From contig JAGLQQ010000084.1 in the NCBI GenBank assembly GCA_023136735.1, positions 1 through 10,982 on the forward strand: a stretch of 10,982 bases of DNA, written 5' to 3'. The translations under genes were made by a program, and so were the position numbers. The stretch comes from Candidatus Omnitrophota bacterium (GTDB lineage Bacteria > Omnitrophota > Gorgyraeia > B26-G9). The notes under the pieces were generated by a model that worked only from the letters and a program-made list of their open reading frames with translations, did not search any database and was not told the origin of the DNA. This document shows positions 6,195 through 10,982 of the stretch, piece by piece. Each line of letters begins with the position of its first letter. Position 1 is the stretch's first letter.

Positions 6195-6222
6195 TATTAT
6201 TTTCGCTCCCCGGGAAATAATA
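6195..6222. repeat. inverted repeat TATTATTT / AAATAATA
   Basis: Perfect 8-bp arms at 6195-6202 and 6215-6222 around a 12-nt GC-rich centre that includes CCCCGGG. It lies in the middle of island 2. Read on the minus strand the hairpin is not followed by a T-run, so a terminator role is not supported. Confidence 0.5.
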
Positions 6223-6230
6223 TGCTTATT

Positions 6231-6251
6231 TGTGGCTGCGCTCAAGCCACA
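6231..6251. repeat. small stem-loop TGTGGCT / AGCCACA
   Basis: Perfect 7-bp arms (6231-6237 and 6245-6251) around a 7-nt loop, just left of the right module. Island 1 has a GC-rich stem-loop at the matching place (3730-3744) with a different sequence. Confidence 0.5.
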
Positions 6252-6269
6252 TGCCTATGTTTTCCATCC

Positions 6270-6339
6270 GCGTGCATCTGCGTCCACCCCATTAGATAGA
6301 ACAAAGCTATCATCTAACGGGGTAAATCTGCGGTTAATT
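6270..6339 (+). repeat. 10-bp-period module, right copy of island 2, split by a hairpin
   Basis: Reads GCGTGCATCT (6270-6279), GCGTCCA (6280-6286), hairpin (6287-6322), TAAATCT (6323-6329), GCGGTTAATT (6330-6339). Layout and insertion point equal those at 3780-3848, but the decamers differ at several bases, more than the hairpins do. Confidence 0.8.
6287..6322. repeat. hairpin insert, copy 2
   Basis: 36 bp running CCCCATTAGATAG, a 7-nt loop, then CTATCATCTAACGGGG. Identical to 3797-3831 apart from the final G, which is T at 3832. Left flank TCCA and right flank TAAA are an imperfect match. Confidence 0.8.
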
Positions 6340-6349
6340 TATTTCTTCC

Positions 6350-6365
6350 CTCTGTGCGCTCTGTG
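6350..6365. repeat. two CTCTGTG words 9 bp apart
   Basis: CTCTGTG occurs at 6350-6356 and 6359-6365. Its reverse complement CACAGAG is also a unit of the long heptamer array (10771-10777). This may be another member of the same vocabulary of short intergenic words, but two copies are weak support. Confidence 0.4.
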
Positions 6366-6459
6366 GTAATTTCTTTCATATCCTTTCATGCTTTATTTGA
6401 CACTACCGTTGGCATTGCCGCAAAACACACATCTTCCGCGTATTTTTCAACATGCTAAT

Positions 6460-8364
6460 TTATCTAGTGCCCTTTTTAAAATACTTCTTAAGTTCTTTTG
6501 CTTGTTTTAATTCAAATTCCTTTAAACTTAGGTTTCCTATTATACCATAATATTCAGCTAAATGTTCATGATAAACAGGGTTTAGAGGATACATCCGAAC
6601 GGCTTCTTTTAAATGAAAAAGCGTGCTTTGTTCATAGCCGCTTTGTTTTGTTATGAAAATCAGCTTAGCAATCCGCAAATGATAATAAGCCGTAAATGGA
6701 TTCAGCTTAATAGCTTGAGAATAATTAAGAATTGCTTTATGGGCTGAATCCATTCTTTGTTTTGAGTCTGAATCGCTTTGCCTGGCGATATTTTCCCAGA
6801 TGTATGCTAAGTGATAAAAATATTCTGCTGATATAGGATTATGCTTTACGGCTTTTTGGGACAAATCAGCTGCCTCAAACATGCGGCCTATTTTAAAAAC
6901 CGCGCCTGCTTTTGAATTGAATCTTCGTCCTAGGTAAAGATTGGTAGAGTAAATCATTATACTCATCAGCAATAGTCCGCATATAATTGCTATTCCTGTC
7001 TTCATCCCTTTAGATGTTATAACCACACAGCTGAGGTCTTTTGAGCGGTATAAGCTGTAAAGTCCAAGAAGGCCGAACGCGATAGTAGCTCTCTGCGCGT
7101 CGAAAAGTCCGAAATCAAAAAGATTCTGTACTAGAAAGCTGAAAAAAGCGGCCAATATTCCTATTTCAATCGGGTTTAATTGAGATCTGTTTTTGTAAGC
7201 CTTAATGAAAAGCAGGCAAATGAAAAAAACGAAACAACAAACAGCAAAAAATCCAGACTCAGCCCATATTTGCAAAAAGCTATTATGCGCCATTATTGTT
7301 TCCTCTGCCAGCTTAGTTTTAAACGCGGGATAAACAATACCGAATGTTCCTGGGCCGAAACCAAGCAGCGGATGCTCTTTTATCATCATTATCGCGGTTT
7401 TCCAGTATTCTAAACGGATTTCCCAAGAGATAATAAAATTTTTAAAGCCAGGCAGCACTATTTTTGAAAGTAATCTGATGCTGATAAAGCTGACGATAAA
7501 TAAAACTGCCGCGTACAGCGGTTTTAACGCGGAACCATTCTTATTAGTATTCATTATGGTAAAAAATGTCAAACCGCTAAAAAGCGAAACCCAGGCACCC
7601 TTTGATTTTGTCAGGATCAATATCGGCACAATACATAAAATCAAAAATACTGGAATGTATTTACGCAATGTTCCGGCTCTCATAGGAGTGAAATTGATAC
7701 TGCATATATAGGAAATACCAAATAAGGTCAAAAACAACATGCTTAAATAATCACCAAAAGCCGGCGGGTAAATAAAAGTAGCGAATACCAGATTTTGTTT
7801 AACTCTTTTAGCAAACTCTCCTGATTTAATGACATACTCAGGGTTATTATTTAAGAACTCCCTCATCTGAGTGAATCCGATTGTATATTGATGGATAGCG
7901 TAAATTATTAACAGTAATCCACTCACTACTAATGTTTTTACAAGCAGCCTTTTGACTATAGGATCATCAGGCAGATTCTTAATGCTCCAATACAAAGCAT
8001 AAACGCTTAAAAAATAAATAGCCTGATTTATTGCCGCGAGAAGATTAATAGATCTGCTTAGGCTGATGAGCAGTATAAAAATGAATAGCAAGAATATTTT
8101 ATCAATAGAAGAAAATACTATTCTTGTTTCTGGATTTGTTAACTTAACTATAAGAAGTAAAAAAGCTGAAATTAAAATAATATTTATGAATATTATCAAT
8201 GGATAAAGGAAAAACCCCTCTCCGATAAGAGGCCTAAAAAAAAGCACTCCCGCTATACTGATGATTATCAACCGAACTAAACCAGGATAAGCACTAAGCC
8301 GCCGGGACATCAGCCAGCCAACGCACAGAAAGCAAAACAGGAAGAGTATATTTAACTGCGGCAT
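6460..8364 (-). CDS. O-antigen polymerase/ligase (Wzy/WaaL-type) with C-terminal TPR domain
   Basis: Inner-membrane glycan enzyme of 634 aa from the preferred start. About twelve hydrophobic segments fill residues 1-475. A periplasmic-type loop follows RLEYWKTA and holds the Wzy_C signature HPLLGFGPGTF (about 331-341) and AHNSFLQIWAESG (about 359-371). TKSKGAW (about 252-258) corresponds to the usual S/T-[RK]-GAW. Residues 482-625 form roughly three TPR-like helix pairs, with sites such as AVKHNP, AIKLNP and AVRMYPLNP. Polymerase and ligase members share this fold, so whether it extends the glycan or transfers it to an acceptor cannot be told. An in-frame ATG at 8433 exists but would overlap the upstream gene by 82 nt. 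The ATG at 8364 follows GAAAGGGTG and overlaps by 13 nt, as at the preceding junction. It is the last gene of the polysaccharide operon. Confidence 0.85.
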   Translation of the reverse strand: MPQLNILFLFCFLCVGWLMSRRLSAYPGLVRLIIISIAGVLFFRPLIGEGFFLYPLIIFINIILISAFLLLIVKLTNPETRIVFSSIDKIFLLFIFILLISLSRSINLLAAINQAIYFLSVYALYWSIKNLPDDPIVKRLLVKTLVVSGLLLIIYAIHQYTIGFTQMREFLNNNPEYVIKSGEFAKRVKQNLVFATFIYPPAFGDYLSMLFLTLFGISYICSINFTPMRAGTLRKYIPVFLILCIVPILILTKSKGAWVSLFSGLTFFTIMNTNKNGSALKPLYAAVLFIVSFISIRLLSKIVLPGFKNFIISWEIRLEYWKTAIMMIKEHPLLGFGPGTFGIVYPAFKTKLAEETIMAHNSFLQIWAESGFFAVCCFVFFICLLFIKAYKNRSQLNPIEIGILAAFFSFLVQNLFDFGLFDAQRATIAFGLLGLYSLYRSKDLSCVVITSKGMKTGIAIICGLLLMSIMIYSTNLYLGRRFNSKAGAVFKIGRMFEAADLSQKAVKHNPISAEYFYHLAYIWENIARQSDSDSKQRMDSAHKAILNYSQAIKLNPFTAYYHLRIAKLIFITKQSGYEQSTLFHLKEAVRMYPLNPVYHEHLAEYYGIIGNLSLKEFELKQAKELKKYFKKGTR

Positions 8365-9437
8365 TTTTTCACCCTTTCTAAGAGAATTATAATAGTCAAA
8401 ATGCCAAGAGCCTGCAATAAGACGATTAAACATCCGTAAATACTAAGAGAGCCCAGCAGCAGCGCGCTGAGTGCAATGCAGAAATTAACTAAGTAAATAA
8501 ATAAAACTGCCTGTTTTTGGCTCATGCCTAAGTAAACCAAGCGGTGTGAAAGATGGTTTTTATCAGCTGTAAAAATTGAAACCCCGCTTTTATATCGGAT
8601 AAACATTACACTTATCATATCAAATATCGGGATTGCCAGTATGATAAGCGGCATAATCACCGGAGTTAACGTCCGAGATGTTTCAGGCTTGTAATATGTA
8701 TTAATTATTGTCAGCAAGCTCAGAGTGTAACCTATAAACATACTTCCCGCGTCACCCATGAAGACCTTTGCCGGAGGAAAATTAAATATGAGAAATCCAA
8801 GCAGTATTCCCCCAAAACAGGCAAGGATACTGGAGACAAATAATTGACCAGTTGTACTGGCAACAAGAAAAAATATAAAAGCCGAGATAAAAGCCGAGCC
8901 GCAGCTTAATCCGTCCATATTATCCATGAGATTGAACGCGTTAGTAATAGCAAGTATCCAAACAATAGTAAGCACCGCGCTGATTAAAATATTGTTTGTG
9001 AAAAATGTTATCCTTATTCCGCCGCAAAAAACAATCACAGCCATTACAAATTGAAATAGCAGCTTAGTTTCGGCTTTAAGAGGTTTGATATCATCAATTA
9101 AACCTAAGCAAACCAGTAGAAAGGTTGTAGCGAGGATAGCAATTAGCTGGGGCATGATGGAATTAATTCCCGAAAGTTGAGTTAAAATTGCTTCAGGAAT
9201 AATTCCAGAACCTCTGATCTTATAAATTGCCGCCAGATGCGCGAGAATAGTAAATGTAAAAGCAAGATACATACCAAGTCCGCCTAAGAGAGGAACTGCT
9301 TTTGTATGAATTTTGCGTTTACTGTCAGGTCTGTCAACAAAGCCTATTTTCGCGGCAGCATACTTTAGTATTCGAACTATTAGATAAGACGCTATAAGTC
9401 CAAAAGTAAATATGTAAATATAAATTATTTTCCACAT
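8352..9437 (-). CDS. polyprenyl-phosphate sugar-1-phosphate transferase (MraY/WecA family)
   Basis: Multi-spanning membrane enzyme of 361 aa that attaches a sugar phosphate, probably GlcNAc-1-phosphate, to undecaprenyl phosphate and so starts a lipid-linked glycan. About ten or eleven membrane segments are visible. Conserved cytosolic residues: RPDSKRKIH-KAVPLLGG at 36-53; D115-D116 in GLIDDIKPLKAETKL; NAFNLMDNMDGLSCG at 166-180; MGDAGSMFIGY at 227-237; D273 in IPIFDMI; and NHLSHRL at 294-300, where WecA/TagO enzymes usually have HxHHR-type residues. This pattern fits WecA/TagO/WbpL better than MraY, and no mur genes lie nearby. The start ATG overlaps the upstream glycosyltransferase by 13 nt. 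The exact sugar is not readable; UDP-GlcNAc is the commonest donor in this branch. Confidence 0.88.
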   Translation of the reverse strand: MWKIIYIYIFTFGLIASYLIVRILKYAAAKIGFVDRPDSKRKIHTKAVPLLGGLGMYLAFTFTILAHLAAIYKIRGSGIIPEAILTQLSGINSIMPQLIAILATTFLLVCLGLIDDIKPLKAETKLLFQFVMAVIVFCGGIRITFFTNNILISAVLTIVWILAITNAFNLMDNMDGLSCGSAFISAFIFFLVASTTGQLFVSSILACFGGILLGFLIFNFPPAKVFMGDAGSMFIGYTLSLLTIINTYYKPETSRTLTPVIMPLIILAIPIFDMISVMFIRYKSGVSIFTADKNHLSHRLVYLGMSQKQAVLFIYLVNFCIALSALLLGSLSIYGCLIVLLQALGILTIIILLERVKKCRS

Positions 9438-10621
9438 GAGAGCAGCTCTTTATATAATAAATCGATCTGGTTAACCATTAATAAAACCGAGAATTCCTCA
9501 ACTCGCTTGCTGCCTTTTTCGCCCATAAGCTTAGCGGTTTGCGGGTCATCTAAAAGTCTGATAATAGACTTTGCAAGCGCGTTGTAATCACCAGCAGGTA
9601 CGAGCAGCCCGTTTTCCTCATTTATTACGGCCTCAGCATTGCCATCGATATTAGTTGCCGCAATAGGCAGTCTGCTGGCCATAGCCTGCGGCAAAACACG
9701 CGGTAGTCCCTCCCAAAGTGAACTTAATGCGAAAACATTGAAAATTTGCATGATTTCTGGAACATCAGAGCGAAGTCCTGTAAAAATTAAACGGTTTTGT
9801 AAACCCCATTTATTAACGAGCGCCTCTGCCTCACTTCTAAGCGGGCCATCGCCTACGATAATAAATCTGGCTTCAGGATTGCTCTTTGTGATTATCGCGC
9901 AGCTTCTAATGAAATCAAACGGAGCTTTCTGCTCACTCAGACGGGTTACCGTTCCCACCACGGCAGCACCCGCGGGAATTCCCCACTTTTTTCGAATTTG
10001 CTCTTGATTACAAAACGGATGCTTAAAACGCTCAAGCTCTATACCGCTGCGTATTAAACAATAATCACTCTCTTTACCAATTCCGTGTGCCAAGCCGTTT
10101 TCAATATTAACATTAGATACCCCTATAAGCTTATTAGTGATTAATAATGTCAGTTTTTCCAAGCTAATATAAAGTAAACGCAGCAAAAGATATTGAAAAT
10201 CATTATGACCCCATCCATGTACCGTATGTACGATAATCTTCGTGCCGGCAAGTTTGGCAGCCCAACGCCCTAATATACCGGCTTTTGAACTATGAGTATG
10301 GACGATATCAAAATTCCCCTTTTTAATAAACATAATGAGTTTAATAAAAGCTATAAGATCATAGTAGGGATTAATACTTCTTCTGAGTTGCGGCAGTATC
10401 TCTAATTTGCAGGCAGATGAGGCTTCATCAATCAGGCTGCCCTCAGGCCCTGTCTGCGGGCCGCTTAATATAGTCAAGTCATAAACGCCTGAGTGATTAA
10501 GTCCGGCAGCGCTCAATATCGTGTTTTGCTGAGCTCCCCCGATAATAAGCCGCGTGATGATATGTAAAACCCGTATTTTGCTTTGCTTTTCTTTAGACAT
10601 AATAGTTTTTTTGCGGTTCAT
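9425..10621 (-). CDS. GT4-family glycosyltransferase
   Basis: Predicted retaining GT-B glycosyltransferase of 398 aa that adds a sugar to the growing lipid-linked glycan on the cytosolic face. The N-terminal domain starts RVLHIITRLIIGGAQQNT (17-34), with HTHSSKAGILGRW at 108-120 and HTVHGWG at 132-138. The C-terminal domain has GTVTRLSEQKAPFDFI with donor-binding R227 and K232, IIVGDGPL (254-261), and WEGLPRVLPQAMASRLPIAA (303-322) followed by NGLLVPAGD. In the E-X7-E signature the first Glu is E304 and the second position is Q312. This occurs in the EGLPRVLPQAM subgroup of the family and is probably not a defect. Donor and acceptor are unknown. Two starts are possible: 10621, which abuts the heptamer array, or the ATG at 10600. 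Neither has a clear ribosome site, and the domain is intact from either. Confidence 0.88.
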   Translation of the reverse strand: MNRKKTIMSKEKQSKIRVLHIITRLIIGGAQQNTILSAAGLNHSGVYDLTILSGPQTGPEGSLIDEASSACKLEILPQLRRSINPYYDLIAFIKLIMFIKKGNFDIVHTHSSKAGILGRWAAKLAGTKIIVHTVHGWGHNDFQYLLLRLLYISLEKLTLLITNKLIGVSNVNIENGLAHGIGKESDYCLIRSGIELERFKHPFCNQEQIRKKWGIPAGAAVVGTVTRLSEQKAPFDFIRSCAIITKSNPEARFIIVGDGPLRSEAEALVNKWGLQNRLIFTGLRSDVPEIMQIFNVFALSSLWEGLPRVLPQAMASRLPIAATNIDGNAEAVINEENGLLVPAGDYNALAKSIIRLLDDPQTAKLMGEKGSKRVEEFSVLLMVNQIDLLYKELLSCGK

Positions 10622-10623
10622 TC

Positions 10624-10812
10624 AACAGAAAACAGAGAACAGAAAACAGGCAACAGATAACAGAATACAGAAAACAGGCAACAGAATACAGAAAACAGAG
10701 AACAGATTACAGAGAACAGAAAACAGGCAACAGAAAACAGATAACAGAAAACAGGTAACAGATTACAGAACACAGAGAACAGAAAACAGTCAACAGAAAA
10801 CAGATAACAGAA
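10624..10812 (+). repeat. 27-unit heptanucleotide tandem array (consensus AACAGNN)
   Basis: Twenty-seven units of exactly 7 bp without an indel. Positions 2-5 (ACAG) are invariant in all units; position 1 is A in most, T in four units and C in one; positions 6-7 vary among AA, AG, AT, GC, GT and TC. The array ends 2 bp upstream of the glycosyltransferase ATG at 10621. Because 7 is not a multiple of 3, all frames have a 21-bp protein period, which creates a spurious plus-strand reading frame. Unit order is irregular, so there is no simple higher-order repeat. A degenerate tail (AACATTA, then ACAAGTA) continues to about 10826. It resembles in period the STRR heptamers described in cyanobacteria. 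Confidence 0.95.
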
Positions 10813-10840
10813 AACATTAACAAGTAACGCAAAAATACAA

Positions 10841-10897
10841 AACTCGCTAACTCATAACTCGTAATTCATAATTCATAACTAATAATTTATAATTAAC
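10841..10897 (+). repeat. AT-rich heptamer tract (AAYTCRT family)
   Basis: Six units in strict 7-bp register (AACTCAT, AACTCGT, AATTCAT, AATTCAT, AACTAAT, AATTTAT at 10849-10890), preceded by AACTCGC with one extra base and followed by AATTAAC. Same family as the tracts at 3887-3914 and 6134-6175. Confidence 0.75.
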
Positions 10898-10936
10898 TAC
10901 GCGTCCCTCGGTCTTTTTCTTTCTACTCGCTACTCT

Positions 10937-10982
10937 TTGTTTTTGCTTTACTTTGGCTTTTGTTTTACTTTTGCTTTTGTTT
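10937..10982. repeat. T-rich low-complexity tract with about 6-bp period (runs off the window)
   Basis: The last 46 bases consist almost wholly of T with C, G or A at regular steps, and can be read as hexamers such as GCTTTA, CTTTGG, CTTTTG, TTTTAC, TTTTGC, TTTTGT. Immediately before it CTACTCG and CTACTCT form one 7-bp repeat (10923-10936). The tract is open at the window edge, so its full length is unknown. No gene is visible between 10622 and the edge. Confidence 0.5.

Larger units (their letters stand above)
6057..6459. other. intergenic repeat island 2 (polysaccharide operon-aroQ gap)
   Basis: No credible gene lies in this stretch. It repeats the plan of island 1: left module with GC insert, unrelated middle, right module with hairpin. 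The segment 6092-6339 is bounded by the same 10-bp inverted AATTAACCGC. The middle differs entirely from island 1, holding an inverted heptamer tract and two small inverted repeats. The stretch 6370-6459, next to the polymerase stop codon, shows nothing recognisable and no clear intrinsic terminator. Confidence 0.8.

Noticed and set aside
8365..8433. Upstream start of the polymerase/ligase at 8433
   Set aside because: It needs an 82-nt overlap with the preceding gene and adds a 23-residue polar stretch before the first membrane segment. The ATG at 8364 has a ribosome site.
9684..9713. Inactivating change in the glycosyltransferase E-X7-E motif (Gln at the second Glu)
   Set aside because: The surrounding EGLPRVLPQAM pattern is typical of a known subgroup, and all other donor-site residues are kept, so loss of function is not indicated.
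9639..10007. 122-codon plus-strand open frame
   Set aside because: Entirely antisense to the well-supported GT4 catalytic domain, with no recognisable motif. The same holds for the plus-strand frames at 479-736, 1343-1721, 2076-2300, 2548-2808, 3945-4136, 4627-5215, 5471-6017 and 7180-7711.
10624..10812. CRISPR array
   Set aside because: Units are 7 bp with no spacers of 30 bp or so and no cas genes nearby; this is a simple tandem repeat.
10554..10820. Plus-strand open frame rich in Gln, Thr, Asn and Arg
   Set aside because: It is the heptamer array read as protein. A 7-bp unit leaves every frame with a 21-bp period, and the remaining part lies antisense to the glycosyltransferase.
1..10982. 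tRNA, rRNA or classical insertion-sequence genes
   Set aside because: No cloverleaf-like segment, rRNA-like stretch or transposase motif was seen in the non-coding gaps.

Overview
The window looks like part of a chromosome from an uncultured, Gram-negative, AT-rich bacterium. Every convincing gene is on the minus strand. Evidence for an outer membrane is a sedoheptulose-7-phosphate isomerase (ADP-heptose for the LPS core) plus a polyprenyl-phosphate sugar-1-phosphate transferase, a Wzy/WaaL-type polymerase or ligase and a GT4 glycosyltransferase. The order aroQ-pepP-efp-accB-accC-Asp23 is, by contrast, the one familiar from Firmicutes. This mixture, together with intergenic gaps full of short-period repeats, suggests a deep-branching candidate phylum such as Omnitrophota. 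That placement is inference and was not tested.

Layout, read in the direction of transcription (high to low coordinates): (1) 10982-10622 is non-coding repeat DNA: a T-rich hexamer-like tract, a small AT-rich heptamer array, and a 27-unit array of a 7-bp AACAGNN repeat that stops 2 bp from the first gene. (2) 10621-6460 is a surface-polysaccharide operon: GT4 glycosyltransferase, WecA/MraY-like transferase, and O-antigen polymerase/ligase with C-terminal TPRs. Consecutive genes overlap by exactly 13 nt at both junctions. (3) 6459-5970 is repeat island 2, plus a candidate promoter for the next operon. (4) 5969-3920 holds aroQ, pepP and efp, joined by a 4-nt ATGA overlap and a 1-nt TAATG overlap. 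(5) 3919-3524 is repeat island 1. (6) 3523-148 holds accB, accC, an Asp23/Gls24 protein, an AmaP-like membrane anchor and gmhA, with gaps of 5 to 13 bp. (7) 147-1 is a short spacer and perhaps the first codons of another minus-strand gene.

How the genes work together: AccC and AccB are the biotin carboxylase and biotin carrier halves of acetyl-CoA carboxylase, which feeds fatty-acid and lipid A synthesis. GmhA feeds LPS-core heptose, and the 10.6-6.5 kb operon builds a lipid-linked glycan. Asp23 and AmaP are a predicted soluble/membrane-anchor pair at the envelope. EF-P and PepP both deal with proline (polyproline translation and Xaa-Pro cleavage). AroQ is a shikimate-pathway enzyme.

The least ordinary content is non-coding. 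Both repeat islands are bounded by the same 10-bp inverted sequence (AATTAACCGC / GCGGTTAATT), which belongs to a degenerate 10-bp-period module. In both islands the left copy carries the same 12-bp GC-rich insert and the right copy carries the same 35/36-bp imperfect hairpin. Heptamer tracts of a second family (AAYTCRT) occur in all three gaps, in both orientations. Island 1 also holds a 130-bp MITE-like structure with perfect 12-bp inverted ends, and it lies where Bacillus carries the spoIIIA operon.
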